Assembly: GCF_012927305.1 (NCBI RefSeq)
Contig: NZ_JABBGH010000003.1
Span: forward strand, 372,001 to 436,000
Length of the DNA: 64,000 bases
Direction of reading: 5' to 3'
DNA from: Hymenobacter polaris
Lineage (GTDB): Bacteria > Bacteroidota > Bacteroidia > Cytophagales > Hymenobacteraceae
Shown here: positions 7,686-16,323 of the stretch, piece by piece
Numbering within the stretch: the first letter of the stretch is position 1
Layout of the letters: each line of letters starts with the position of its first letter
The notes under the pieces: model-generated
The model's input: only the letters and a program-made list of their open reading frames with translations
Told to the model about the DNA's origin: nothing
The model's database searches: none
Position numbers and translations under genes: made by a program

Positions 7686-9476
7686 TTAGGCTTCTTCGGT
7701 TTGCAGCTGCCGCTCGTAGAGGGCGCGGTAGAGGCCGCCGGTTTCGGCCATGAGGGCGGCGTGGGTACCGTGCTGCACAATCTGGCCGTCGTCGAGCACC
7801 AGAATCTCGTCGGCCAGCTTCACGCTCGATACGCGGTGCGAAATAAGCAAGCTGGTGCGGCCCTTCATCACGCGCTGCAAGGCCCCTAGGATGGCATTTT
7901 CGGTCTTGGTATCGACGGCCGAGAGCGAGTCGTCCAGAATCAGAATCTTGGGTTCCTTCACCAGAGCGCGGGCCATGCTCACGCGCTGCTTCTGGCCGCC
8001 CGAGAGAGTGATGCCGCGCTCGCCCACCTTGGTGTCGAAGCCCTCGGGGAAGCGGATAATGTTTTCGTACACGTCGGCATCGCGGGCGGCCTGCGCCATG
8101 CGGGCTTCGTCGGGCTGGTCGAGGCCGAAGTTGATGTTGTTGCGAATGCTGTCCGAAAACAAGAACACATCTTGCGGCACGTAGCCAATTTGCTCGCGCA
8201 GGCTGGCCAGGGAGTAGTCGCGCACGTCGGTGCCGTCAATGCGCACGTCGCCGCTGGTGGTGTCGTAGAGGCGGCAAAGCAGGGCGGCCACGGTGCTCTT
8301 GCCCGAGCCAGTATTGCCGATGATGGCGAGCGTGCGGCCCTTGCGCAGGTGGAAGCTCACGTCGCGCAGGGCTCGGATGCCGGTGTCGGGGTAGGTGAAC
8401 GACACGTGGTCGAACACAATATCGCCCTCCAGCTCCTTCGCCACCTCGCGGCGCGACACGATGTCCGTTTTCTCGTCCAGAAACTCATTGATGCGCGCCT
8501 GCGAGGCCTCGGCCCGCTGCACCAGGCTAGAGGTCCACCCTAGGGCCGTAACGGGCCAAGTAAGCAGGTTGACGTAGATGAGGAACTCGGCGATGGTGCC
8601 CGTGGTGATGGTGCCCCGAATAACCTCCTGCCCGCCAATCCAGACCGTAACCACGGTGCTGATGCCCACCAGAAACATGATGAGCGGAAAAAATAGCGAA
8701 TTCACAAAATTGAGGCTCAGCGACTTATCTTTGTAGTCGTTGCTAGCCACCGTGAACTGCGCCAGCGAGTCTTGCTGCCGCACAAACGACTTGAGCACCC
8801 GAATGCCCGAAAACGCCTCCTGGGTGAAGGTGGTCATGGCCGCCAGCGCCCGCTGAATCTCGTCCGACTTGCGCTGAATCAGGTTGTTGATGTAGAAGAT
8901 GCTGACCGACAGAATGGGCAGCGGCAGCACCGTGAGCAGCGTCAGCTTGACGTTGACGAGCAGCATGAGCGGCACGATGAGCACGAACAGCAGCACCAGC
9001 TGCAGAAAGTACATGATGGCCGGCCCCAGGTACATGCGCACCCGGCTCACGTCTTCCGAAATGCGCGACATGAGGTCGCCGGTGCTGTGGCGGCGGTAAA
9101 AAGCCAGCGGCAGCGACTGGTAGTGGCGGTAAATCTCGTTTTTCTGGTCGTTCTCAATCAGGCGCGACATCACGATGAGCGTTTGGCGCATGAAGAACAG
9201 AAAAATACCCCGCAGCAGGGCTAGGGCGATGATTAACATGCCGTAGAACAGCACGTTGCGCCCAAACACGTGGTACACTGCCGCCTGCGCGGGCGTGCCG
9301 GCAAACAGGTGGTAGAGGTCGATGCCCTCGTTCACCAGGTCGAAGGCGTAGCGCACGAGCTGGGCCGGCCAAATAGCCAGCAGCGTACTCAAAATAACAA
9401 AGAGCACGCCGCCGAGGAAGTGCCATTTGTAGCGAAAAATATGCGGGTTGACGGCGGCGAGGGCGCGAGCGGGCAT
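7686..9476 (-). CDS. ABC exporter half, YheI/BmrC-like with degenerate catalytic Glu
   Basis: 596-residue membrane-ATPase half-transporter. Six membrane helices in the first 320 residues, then a nucleotide-binding domain with Walker A GNTGSGKST, canonical signature LSGGQKQ, Walker B ILILDDSLSAVD and H-loop ISHRVSS. The residue after the Walker B Asp is Asp, not the catalytic Glu, as in the BmrC (YheI) half of heterodimeric exporters, whose sequence in this motif is the same. The partner would carry a variant signature and intact Glu, which is what the 3396-5201 gene has. Start is at 9476. Substrate unknown. Confidence 0.9.
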   Translation of the reverse strand: MPARALAAVNPHIFRYKWHFLGGVLFVILSTLLAIWPAQLVRYAFDLVNEGIDLYHLFAGTPAQAAVYHVFGRNVLFYGMLIIALALLRGIFLFFMRQTLIVMSRLIENDQKNEIYRHYQSLPLAFYRRHSTGDLMSRISEDVSRVRMYLGPAIMYFLQLVLLFVLIVPLMLLVNVKLTLLTVLPLPILSVSIFYINNLIQRKSDEIQRALAAMTTFTQEAFSGIRVLKSFVRQQDSLAQFTVASNDYKDKSLSLNFVNSLFFPLIMFLVGISTVVTVWIGGQEVIRGTITTGTIAEFLIYVNLLTWPVTALGWTSSLVQRAEASQARINEFLDEKTDIVSRREVAKELEGDIVFDHVSFTYPDTGIRALRDVSFHLRKGRTLAIIGNTGSGKSTVAALLCRLYDTTSGDVRIDGTDVRDYSLASLREQIGYVPQDVFLFSDSIRNNINFGLDQPDEARMAQAARDADVYENIIRFPEGFDTKVGERGITLSGGQKQRVSMARALVKEPKILILDDSLSAVDTKTENAILGALQRVMKGRTSLLISHRVSSVKLADEILVLDDGQIVQHGTHAALMAETGGLYRALYERQLQTEEA

Positions 9477-9530
9477 GGGCAGGGCAGGGGCTAGGGCCGG
9501 AAAACCGCACCTTAACCGAAAAAAAGCGGG

Positions 9531-9538
9531 TACTTTTG
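9531..9538 (+). promoter_or_regulatory. -7 element TACTTTTG, likely nusB promoter
   Basis: Exact match to TAnnTTTG in the divergent gap between the ABC exporter and nusB. It would give a leader of about 165 bases before nusB. No -33 TTG at ideal spacing was noted. Confidence 0.45.
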
Positions 9539-9709
9539 TAGCCGCACTGGCGGCCGATGGGCGGGAGGCGTTCGCCTCGGCACTCTAAACAAAGTTACGC
9601 CCCGCAGTTTCCCGGCCGGGCAACCAGTTTTGACCCTAGGCCCTGCTTTCCTCCTATTATATTACTATGCGCCCGGCCTCCCGGCTGGCCCGCACCCCGT
9701 ACTACCCCC

Positions 9710-10912
9710 ATGCTTAACCGCCGCTTACTCCGTATCAAGGTCATGCAGGCGCTCTACGCCTACCAGCAGGCGATAGCGGCCGATTTACTGCTGGCGCAGG
9801 ACCGCATCGCGGCCGCGTTCGAGCCCGACCTGACCGCCGATAAAGCCCCCGACCGCCGCTTGCTCGAAGGCCAGCGCAAGCTGGGCGAGGCCCAGCTGCG
9901 CGAGTGGCACCGCACCGGCGAACTGCCCGAAGCCGGCGCCGACGACCAGGCCGTGGCCAGCGCCGTGCAAGCGGCCATTGCCTACTACCAGCGCCTGGTG
10001 CAGAAGGAAGGCGCTTTCTACGGCGGGCAGCTGCTGCACGGCGCCGAAAGCATTCACGACCAATACCTGCACCTGCTGAATATGCCGCAGGCCCTGCTCG
10101 AAGTCATCACCGAAGACAATGAGCGCGAGGCCCGCCGCTTCACCGGCCGCCGCTTCGAGGCGGCCGACTCGGCCCGGCTGTTTGCGAACGCGGCCTTTGA
10201 GAAGGTGCGCGAAAACGAGCAGCTGCTCCAAACTACCATCAAGCACAAGCTGCAGTGGACGGATAGCGAAGAGCTGGAAGCCCTGCGCGAAGCCTGGCAG
10301 AAAGAAATAAAGCCCGACCCCACGGTACAGACCTACCTGAGCGGCAAGCCCACCGGCCTGGTCGAAACCGACTACGAAACCGATATGGAGCTGCTGCGCC
10401 ACCTTTACAAGGAGTTCGTTTTCAAGGGGGAGGCCCTGCCGCGCTGGCTGGAGGCTAATGACCTGAACTGGGAGGAAAACCGCCCCATCGTGCGCAACCT
10501 GGTGCTCAAAACCCTGAAGATGCTGCCCTACCCGGCCGAGCCCACCCAGGAGCTGATGAACCTGAGCGCCAACTGGCAGGACGACCGCGACTTTGCCGAA
10601 ACCCTGTACAAGCAAACGCTGGAGGACGACGCCAAATCCGAAAAGCTCATTGCCGAGTCGGTGCAGAACTGGGACGTGGAGCGCGTAGCCCTGCTCGACA
10701 AGATTATCTTGAAGATGGCGCTGTGCGAGATGCAGCTCTTCCGCGGCATTCCGGTGAAGGTGACCATCAACGAGTACATCGAAATCAGCAAGCTCTACAG
10801 CACGCCCAAGAGCAAGCAGTTCGTAAACGGTATTCTAGACAAGCTGGCGCAGGACCTGGCCGCCAGTGGTGATATTCGCAAATCGGGCCGCGGCTTGCTT
10901 GATAACCAGTAG
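9710..10912 (+). CDS. nusB: Transcription antitermination factor NusB (extended Bacteroidota form)
   Basis: NusB binds boxA RNA with NusE (S10) and supports antitermination on rRNA operons. At 400 residues it is much longer than the 140-residue enterobacterial protein; Bacteroidota homologues carry such an N-terminal extension. The start MLNRRLLRIKVMQALYAYQQ is the recognisable family start, so ATG 9710 is preferred over the open frame from 9557. The canonical NusB fold is the last 130 residues, with LLDKIILKMALCEMQLF and the IPVKVTINEYIEISKLYS motif. Heads a cluster of conserved housekeeping genes. Confidence 0.93.
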   Translation: MLNRRLLRIKVMQALYAYQQAIAADLLLAQDRIAAAFEPDLTADKAPDRRLLEGQRKLGEAQLREWHRTGELPEAGADDQAVASAVQAAIAYYQRLVQKEGAFYGGQLLHGAESIHDQYLHLLNMPQALLEVITEDNEREARRFTGRRFEAADSARLFANAAFEKVRENEQLLQTTIKHKLQWTDSEELEALREAWQKEIKPDPTVQTYLSGKPTGLVETDYETDMELLRHLYKEFVFKGEALPRWLEANDLNWEENRPIVRNLVLKTLKMLPYPAEPTQELMNLSANWQDDRDFAETLYKQTLEDDAKSEKLIAESVQNWDVERVALLDKIILKMALCEMQLFRGIPVKVTINEYIEISKLYSTPKSKQFVNGILDKLAQDLAASGDIRKSGRGLLDNQ

Positions 10913-10935
10913 CGTAGCGGCGCTTACGGCGTAGT

Positions 10936-10997
10936 ACTTACTGCTAAATAGCCGGCGGGAGTATCTATTGCCCGCCTCAGCGCGTTAAGCAGTAAGT
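10936..10997. terminator. Nested hairpin downstream of nusB
   Basis: Outer arms ACTTACTGCT (10936-10945) and AGCAGTAAGT (10988-10997) enclose an inner GGCGGG/CCCGCC hairpin. No strong T-run follows, so it may be a processing signal rather than a classical terminator. The rest of the 197-base gap holds no gene. Confidence 0.4.
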
Positions 10998-11109
10998 TGC
11001 CTTCAATTCTTTCTTTCCCACCCTCCTTTACCATCTGGCTGGTGCCAGGGGGCTAGGGGCCTCACCGCCGCCGGCCACCGGGCGTAAGCCGCTAACCTTA
11101 TTACCTACC

Positions 11110-11421
11110 ATGGCTAGCAAAACCACTACCGGCCTGCTCTGCTTCACGGGCGGCGCCCTGGCCGGAGCCACCATCGGCCTGCTGTACGCGCCCGAAACGG
11201 GCCGCGAAACCCGCTCCTGGCTCAGCTACCAGCTCGAGCGCTACCGCTCGGTGCTGGCCGAGCTGACCGAGAGCCTGGTGACGAGCCGCGACAACTCGCC
11301 CTCGTCGGCCAAGAGCGAAGGCCAGCGCGTCATCCAGGACGCTAAAAGCAAAGCCGAGCAGCTGCTCGACGACGTAGACCAACTCATCAACCAAATTAAC
11401 TCGCGCAAAACCAGCAAGTAG
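11110..11421 (+). CDS. YtxH domain-containing protein
   Basis: 103 residues. Opens with a glycine-rich membrane segment (TGLLCFTGGALAGATIGLLYAPETGRETR), the YtxH hallmark including the LLYAPxxG motif, then a long amphipathic helix likely to form a coiled coil. YtxH proteins are small envelope or stress-associated proteins of unclear function. ATG 11110 fits the motif spacing. Followed by a hairpin terminator. Confidence 0.85.
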   Translation: MASKTTTGLLCFTGGALAGATIGLLYAPETGRETRSWLSYQLERYRSVLAELTESLVTSRDNSPSSAKSEGQRVIQDAKSKAEQLLDDVDQLINQINSRKTSK

Positions 11422-11437
11422 GTAATGAGCGAACGGG

Positions 11438-11516
11438 CGAATGGCTGAATGAGCGACGGGCAGGTAAGAGCTTAACTACCTTATCTTTCCGTCGCTCGTT
11501 CAGTCATTCGTTTTTT
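11438..11516 (+). terminator. Inverted repeat with T-run after ytxH-like gene
   Basis: CGAATGGCTGAATGAGCGACGG (left, 11438 on) pairs with two mismatches to the arm at 11489-11510, followed by TTTTTT. Inside the loop AGGTA/TACCT form a second small stem. It fits a rho-independent terminator in layout though the loop is large. Confidence 0.6.
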
Positions 11517-11568
11517 GGGTGCCCCGGCCCTAGGCCGCTTGCTTCACCACTCCTTTTTTCTCGACTAT

Positions 11569-12570
11569 ATGCACCTCGTAACCCTTACGCCCGGCGACGG
11601 CATCGGCCCCGAAATCACCCGCGCCGTAGTGGATATTTTTGCCGCTGCCCAGGCCCCCATTCAGTGGGAAGAGCACAATGCTGGCATCACGACGCTCGAA
11701 AGCCAGGGCGAGCTCATTCCGCAGGGCCTCTACGACTCGCTGGAGCGCACCCGCGTAGGGTTGAAAGGGCCCATTACGACGCCCGTAGGCAAGGGCTTCA
11801 AGAGCATCAACATCACGCTGCGCCAGAAGTACGACCTCTACCAGAACGTGCGCCCCGCTCAAAGCACTGAAGGCATTAACACGCCCTTTAAAGGTATTGA
11901 CCTGGTGCTGTTTCGGGAAAACACCGAGGGCTTGTACGCTGGCTTAGAGATATTTGACGAGCGCCTAGGCATTGCCGACACCCTGAGCCGCCTGACGGTG
12001 GAGGGCTGCCACAAAATTGCCCGCGCCGCCTTTAAGTACGCCACTGAGCACGGCCGCAAGCACGTGACGCTGGCCCACAAGGGCAACATCATGAAAAACG
12101 CGGGCCGCCTCATGATTGAGGCCTGCAAAGACGCCGCGGCCGAGTACCCGGAGGTGACGTTTTACGACGAGCGCATCATCGACAACATGTGCATGCAGCT
12201 GGTGAGCAAGCCCCAGCAGTTCGACGTGATTGTAACCACCAACCTCTTTGGCGACATCCTCTCCGACCTGTGCGCCGGGCTGGTGGGTGGCCTAGGGGTG
12301 GTAGCCGGCGCCAACATCGGCGACAACATGGCCATTTTTGAGGCGGTACACGGCTCGGCCCCCGACATTGCCGGCCAGGGCAAGGCCAACCCCACCGCCC
12401 TGCTGCGCTCGGGCCTGATGATGCTGGAGTACCTGGGCGAAACCGAGAGCGCCGCCCGCATCGAAAAGGCCCTCAGCGCCACGCTCACGCACCAAGGCCA
12501 GTGCACCGGCGACTTGGGCGGCCCTGCCTCTACGGCGCAGTTCACGCAGTTTATCATCGATAAGCTGTGA
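11569..12570 (+). CDS. NAD-dependent isocitrate dehydrogenase
   Basis: Oxidative decarboxylation of isocitrate to 2-oxoglutarate in the TCA cycle. 333 residues, the short NAD type. Visible: nucleotide/substrate loop TLTPGDGIGPEIT, substrate segment INITLRQKYDLYQNVRPA, REN-TEGLYAGLE, catalytic Lys region HKGNIMK, metal-binding FGDILSD, and the adenine-binding AVHGSAPDIAGQGKANP. The motif pattern separates it from 3-isopropylmalate dehydrogenase, which it otherwise resembles, though tartrate or homoisocitrate homologues cannot be excluded. ATG 11569 is preferred to the frame start at 11515, which would add unconserved residues. Confidence 0.9.
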   Translation: MHLVTLTPGDGIGPEITRAVVDIFAAAQAPIQWEEHNAGITTLESQGELIPQGLYDSLERTRVGLKGPITTPVGKGFKSINITLRQKYDLYQNVRPAQSTEGINTPFKGIDLVLFRENTEGLYAGLEIFDERLGIADTLSRLTVEGCHKIARAAFKYATEHGRKHVTLAHKGNIMKNAGRLMIEACKDAAAEYPEVTFYDERIIDNMCMQLVSKPQQFDVIVTTNLFGDILSDLCAGLVGGLGVVAGANIGDNMAIFEAVHGSAPDIAGQGKANPTALLRSGLMMLEYLGETESAARIEKALSATLTHQGQCTGDLGGPASTAQFTQFIIDKL

Positions 12571-12596
12571 GTTTTCTTGGCTGTTAGCTTTTTCTA

Positions 12597-12714
12597 AAAC
12601 AGACGGTCATGCTCATCTGGCGTCCGCTTGCCGAAGCATCTCTACCACGCCATTCAACGATGCGGTAGAGATGCTTCGGCAAGCGGACGCCAGATGAGCA
12701 TGACCGTCTGTTTT
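12597..12714. repeat. Palindromic repeat, copy 1 (variant arms)
   Basis: Member of the GTCATGCTGAGC palindrome family. Arms extend from AAAACAGACGGTCATG to CATGACCGTCTGTTTT with an inserted CATCTGGCGTCC block present symmetrically in both arms. Arm core ...GAAGCATCTCTACC / GGTAGAGATGCTTC... is shared with the other copies. A further outer pair, GCTGTTAGCTT (near 12581) and AAGCTAACAGC (near 12788), encloses it. Confidence 0.9.
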
Positions 12715-12766
12715 GCTTTATGCTCTCTCACTCTTGCGGCGGTGCCCCAGGACTTGAGCTAGTGCG

Positions 12767-12774
12767 TATTTTTG
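12767..12774 (+). promoter_or_regulatory. -7 element TATTTTTG upstream of DUF1573 operon
   Basis: Exact TAnnTTTG match about 53 bases before the ATG of the DUF1573 lipoprotein. Likely the promoter of DUF1573-yajC-ybbR-coaE. Confidence 0.5.
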
Positions 12775-12827
12775 CACCTACTGAAACAAGCTAACAGCTA
12801 GCAGCCAGCAATTGCTGGCGCAAAAAA

Positions 12828-13340
12828 ATGACCCGACTTCTGACTACCTGCGGGCTGGCCGCCGCGCTGCTGCTGACCGGCTGTAACCGCGATAAAACCC
12901 CCGAGGCTGGCACCCAAGGCATGAACGCCGCCGCCGACGAGGCCGCTGCCGACGCCAAGGCCAACCCCACTATCGACAACCCCAACGTGGCCAGCGACAC
13001 CGAGGCGGCCAACCCCAACGCCCCGGTGCTCACCTTCGCCGAAACGCAGTACGACTTCGGCGACATTAGGCCCGACTCGGTGGTGCGCCACACCTTCGCT
13101 TTCACCAACACCGGCAAAACGCCCCTGCTCATTGCCGACGCCACCGCCTCGTGCGGCTGCACCACCCCTAGCTGGACCAAAGAAGCCATTGCGCCCGGCG
13201 CCAAGGGCGAAATGCAGGTGCAGTTCGACAGCCGCGGCAAGCAAGGCCTCATCAACAAGCAGGTGAGCGTGCGGGCCAATACGCAGCCGGCCATTACCAC
13301 CATTTATATTAAAGGCAACGTACTGACTGATAGCCAGTAG
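12828..13340 (+). CDS. DUF1573 lipoprotein
   Basis: 170 residues. Lipoprotein signal with lipobox LLTGC (Cys19), an Ala/Asp/Asn-rich linker, then a DUF1573 (ASH/MSP-like beta-sandwich) domain from about residue 67: FAETQYDFGDI, HTFAFTNTGKTPLLI, and the family Cys motif ASCGCTTPSW. DUF1573 proteins are very common in Bacteroidota and of unclear role. Here it precedes yajC, ybbR and coaE, an order often conserved in the phylum. Confidence 0.9.
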   Translation: MTRLLTTCGLAAALLLTGCNRDKTPEAGTQGMNAAADEAAADAKANPTIDNPNVASDTEAANPNAPVLTFAETQYDFGDIRPDSVVRHTFAFTNTGKTPLLIADATASCGCTTPSWTKEAIAPGAKGEMQVQFDSRGKQGLINKQVSVRANTQPAITTIYIKGNVLTDSQ

Positions 13341-13456
13341 TTAGGGTGCGGCTGGGCCGCGGCCGGCCCTAGGGCCTGGCCGCCCAAGTGGGGCCTAGGG
13401 CCAGTGGGCAGCCGCCCGCGCCCGCCGCGTACTTTTACGGCTCTATTCACTTCCCC

Positions 13457-13789
13457 ATGACTTTCCTGACTCTTTTATTGCAAGCTGCGCCGGGCGGTGG
13501 CTTCACGTCGCTGCTGTTTCCCATTCTGATTGGGGCTGTGCTATACTTCTTCATGATTCGGCCGCAGCAGCGCAAAACGGCCGAAGCTAAGTCCTTTCGC
13601 GAGTCGCTGGTGAAAGGCTCGCGGGTGGTAACCATTGGCGGCCTGCACGGCACGCTGGTGGAGGTAGGCCCCGAAACGGTACTGCTGGAGGTAGAGCGCG
13701 GCCAGCGCCTGCGCTTCGACCGCAACGCCATTGCGCGCCTGGCTGGCAGCCCGGCCACCGAGGCCACCACTACCGCCAGTCCCGCCTAG
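13457..13789 (+). CDS. yajC: Preprotein translocase subunit YajC
   Basis: Accessory subunit that joins SecDF to the SecYEG translocon. 110 residues with one N-terminal membrane helix (LLFPILIGAVLYFFMIRPQQ) and the family motif MIRPQQRK, then the cytoplasmic domain with GSRVVTIGGLHGTLVEV. ATG 13457 places the helix at the normal distance; the frame upstream to 13388 is not conserved. The next gene starts 3 bases after its stop, so they are translationally close. Confidence 0.95.
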   Translation: MTFLTLLLQAAPGGGFTSLLFPILIGAVLYFFMIRPQQRKTAEAKSFRESLVKGSRVVTIGGLHGTLVEVGPETVLLEVERGQRLRFDRNAIARLAGSPATEATTTASPA

Positions 13790-13792
13790 GTT

Positions 13793-14263
13793 ATGCCCAC
13801 CCCTGCGCCCGCGCCGCGCCCGGCCCCGGCCAGGCTGGTGCTGCGCCGGCTGCTACGCCCCCTGGCCGCGCGCGAGTCGAGCTTTTACCGGGCCGTGCTC
13901 ATTTGCTTCGTCATTGCCGGCACGCTCTGGATGCTGCGGGCCCTAGGGCGCAGCTACACCGCACCGCTCGACTACCCCATTAGCTGGCGCTACGATGCCC
14001 GCCGCTACCACCCGGCGCGCCCGCTGCCCGCCGCCGTGCCCGTGGAGGTGCGCGGCACCGGCTGGCGCCTGCTCACGCGCTCGCTGGGCCTGCACCTGGC
14101 GCCCGCCGACGTGCGCCTGCGCCTGCCAGGCACGCCGCCCCTCAACCGCTCGGCCATGCGCCCGCCCCTGCGCCGGGCCCTGGGTACCGTGCGCCTGATA
14201 AGCCTGCCGCCCGACTCGGCCACCTACTACCTGCTGCCGGGCGGGCAGCCCGCGCAGCCTTAA
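13793..14263 (+). CDS. YbbR-like (CdaR-type) membrane-anchored protein
   Basis: 156 residues: proline-rich N-terminus, one membrane helix (VLICFVIAGTLWMLRAL), then a domain with the pattern of a single YbbR repeat (PISWRYDA..., LPAAVPVEVRGTGW, LHLAPADVRLRLP). YbbR repeats in CdaR regulate the c-di-AMP cyclase in Firmicutes; the Bacteroidota protein between yajC and coaE has an unestablished role. Identification rests on gene order as much as on sequence. Confidence 0.65.
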   Translation: MPTPAPAPRPAPARLVLRRLLRPLAARESSFYRAVLICFVIAGTLWMLRALGRSYTAPLDYPISWRYDARRYHPARPLPAAVPVEVRGTGWRLLTRSLGLHLAPADVRLRLPGTPPLNRSAMRPPLRRALGTVRLISLPPDSATYYLLPGGQPAQP

Positions 14264-14304
14264 CTTAATACGTAGTTAATTCCGCCATCTCACCATTTCA
14301 CTGT

Positions 14305-14901
14305 ATGCGGCGCATTGGTATCACCGGCGGAATTGGCTCGGGTAAGAGCGTGGTGGCGCGGCTGTTTGCGGCGCTGGGCGTACCGGTGTACGACTCCGAC
14401 TCCCGCGCCAAGTGGGTGATGGCCCACGACTTGGTGCTACGCGCGCAGCTGCTGGCCGCCTTCGGTGCCGATACCTACGGCGCCGACGGCCAGCTCAACC
14501 GCCCCTACCTGGCCCGCGTGGCCTTTGCCGACCCCGCGCGCCTAGCCCAGCTCAATGCGCTAGTGCACCCTAGGGTGGGCGAGGATTTTGCCGCCTGGTC
14601 GGCGCAGCAGGCGGCAGCCGGCCACGCGTATGCCCTCAAGGAAGCCGCGCTGCTATTTGAGTCGGGCGCCTACCAAGGGCTGGATAAGGTGATTACCGTA
14701 TTTGCCCCGCCCGAGGTGCGCACTGCCCGCGTGCTGGCGCGCGACGCGCACCGCACCGCCGCCGACGTAGCGCGCATCATTGCCCAGCAGCTACCCGAAA
14801 CCGAGCGCCTAGCCCGCGCCGACTACGTGGTATACAACGACGACTCGCAGCTGGTGATACCTCAGGTGCTGGCGCTGCATCAGCAATGGGCGAGGGAGTA
14901 A
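14305..14901 (+). CDS. coaE: Dephospho-CoA kinase
   Basis: Last step of coenzyme A synthesis: phosphorylates the 3'-OH of dephospho-CoA. 198 residues with P-loop GGIGSGKS at residues 8-15, the substrate motif YDSDSRAKW (canonical D-A-D/S), the CoA-binding LNALVHP and the lid RVLARDAHRTAADVARI. Complete and of normal length. It ends the yajC-ybbR-coaE run and is followed by a palindromic repeat. Confidence 0.95.
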   Translation: MRRIGITGGIGSGKSVVARLFAALGVPVYDSDSRAKWVMAHDLVLRAQLLAAFGADTYGADGQLNRPYLARVAFADPARLAQLNALVHPRVGEDFAAWSAQQAAAGHAYALKEAALLFESGAYQGLDKVITVFAPPEVRTARVLARDAHRTAADVARIIAQQLPETERLARADYVVYNDDSQLVIPQVLALHQQWARE

Positions 14902-14917
14902 ATGAGTAAAGTAGGCG

Positions 14918-15013
14918 GTCATGCTGAGCGCAGCCGAAGCATCTCTTCTGAACAATGCCCCTAGGGTACTCCTGGCGGCGCGGTAGAGATACTTCGGCTG
15001 CGCTCAGCATGAC
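14918..15013. repeat. Palindromic repeat, copy 2 (GAGCGCAGCC variant)
   Basis: GTCATGCTGAGCGCAGCCGA in the left arm and its complement in the right arm (GGCTGCGCTCAGCATGAC), enclosing GAAGCATCTCT and a loop containing CCTAGG. Both arms carry the GCGCAGCC variant of the family's CTTGCC. Outer, locus-specific arms extend the pairing: GGGCGAGGGAGTAAATGAGT on the left (inside the end of coaE) and ACTCACTTGCCC on the right. Confidence 0.9.
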
Positions 15014-15036
15014 GTTCTTTTTACTCACTTGCCCAT

Positions 15037-16215
15037 TTACCGAATAATCGGATAGCGCTCGAAAGGCCTGTCGATGAACAGCTTGCGGTAGGTGGCGTGC
15101 GTTTTGATGACCTTGGCCCCGATGGCGCGGATGGTTACCATCATACGCGGGTTGAAGTCACCAATCCAGTTCATTTCGGTAGTGCGGTAACCCGCGGCCG
15201 GCACGGGGTCCTGCGTCGAGGCGATGAGGGCCATGTCGAGGCCTTTGTTTTGGTGCTCCGGCACCACGCCGTAGATGATGCCGAGCATCTTCTTATCCCG
15301 GCGGCGCGTGTAGCGCCAGCGCTCGTACAGAAAACGCACTTTGCCCAGCAGGTCGAGGCGGTGGCCGACGTGCTTGAAAATCTGGTTTAGCTCGGGCAGG
15401 TTCACGTAAAAAGCCACCGGCTCGCCTTGGTAATACACGAAGAATACGATTTTATCGTCGAGCACCGGCTTCAGCTCGCGCACGATTTTGCGGGCCTGCT
15501 CAAGGGTCATCTCCTGCACGCCGGCGTGCTTGCCCCAGGCCAAGTTGTAGACGTGCAGAAAGTCCTGGGCCAGCTTCTCAGGTTGGCTAGCGTCGGCGTG
15601 CCGAAACTCGTAGCCCGCCGCCAGCGCCTCATCCAGCAGCTTCCAGAAGCGGGGGTGCAGGGGCTGGTCGTCGCGGTGCGTAGCGCGCGAGCTGGTGAAC
15701 TGCTTGAAGTACAGCTGAAACCCGTAGTTCTCGAGCAGTTGCTGGTAGTAGGCTGGGTGCCAGAACATCCCGTAATTGGGCTCCTTATCGAAGCCGTCAA
15801 TCAGCACGCCCCAAAATTTGTCGCGGTCGCCGAAGTTGATGGGCCCGTCTACGGCCTCCACGCCCTGCGCCCGCAGCCAGTCGCAGGCCGCATCGAGCAG
15901 CAGGTTGGCCGCCGCCTGGTCGTTGAGGCACTCAAAGAACCCTAGGCCCCCTACCGCCAGCGTCGGGTCGATGCGCACGGTGCTAGGGTTGATAAAGGCG
16001 GCCACGCGGCCAATAACCTGCTGCTGGCCGTCGAGCAGCAGCCAGCGCCGGGCCTTACCACCGTTGGCGAACAGCTTGTTCTTTTTGGGGTTGAATACAT
16101 CATCTACCTCATTGTCAAGCGCCCCGATGTAGGCGGGCTCGTGGCGGTGCAGGCGGTGCGGCAGGGCAGCGAACTGCCGCTCGTGCCGCCGGGTGGTTAC
16201 TTCCTGGATAGTCAT
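15037..16215 (-). CDS. GNAT-like acyltransferase domain protein (392 aa)
   Basis: Cytoplasmic protein of 392 residues that looks like the long GNAT-type family common in Bacteroidota: an N-terminal half with ...GRVAAFINPS and FFECLND, and a C-terminal half with a second GNAT-like core (PVAFYVNLPELNQIF, LGIIYGVVPEHQNKGLDMALI), where the VPEHQNKGLD segment corresponds to an acetyl-CoA pyrophosphate loop. No substrate can be assigned. ATG 16215 lies only 5 bases from a perfect TATTTTTG -7 element, implying a leaderless message. Ends 24 bases after palindrome copy 2. Confidence 0.7.
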   Translation of the reverse strand: MTIQEVTTRRHERQFAALPHRLHRHEPAYIGALDNEVDDVFNPKKNKLFANGGKARRWLLLDGQQQVIGRVAAFINPSTVRIDPTLAVGGLGFFECLNDQAAANLLLDAACDWLRAQGVEAVDGPINFGDRDKFWGVLIDGFDKEPNYGMFWHPAYYQQLLENYGFQLYFKQFTSSRATHRDDQPLHPRFWKLLDEALAAGYEFRHADASQPEKLAQDFLHVYNLAWGKHAGVQEMTLEQARKIVRELKPVLDDKIVFFVYYQGEPVAFYVNLPELNQIFKHVGHRLDLLGKVRFLYERWRYTRRRDKKMLGIIYGVVPEHQNKGLDMALIASTQDPVPAAGYRTTEMNWIGDFNPRMMVTIRAIGAKVIKTHATYRKLFIDRPFERYPIIR

Positions 16216-16220
16216 CGAAG

Positions 16221-16228
16221 CAAAAATA
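16221..16228 (-). promoter_or_regulatory. -7 element TATTTTTG, near-leaderless promoter
   Basis: Exact TAnnTTTG on the minus strand ending 5 bases before the ATG at 16215. With transcription starting 5-8 bases after the element, the message would begin at or next to the start codon. Confidence 0.55.
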
Positions 16229-16323
16229 GCCGGTTGAAGCTGCCGGTGGGCCTAGGGCGCAGCCTCCAAAACATTCGCCCCGCCAAACTCGTTTTAGCGG
16301 CGCACCTTAGCCAGCCGCCACCC

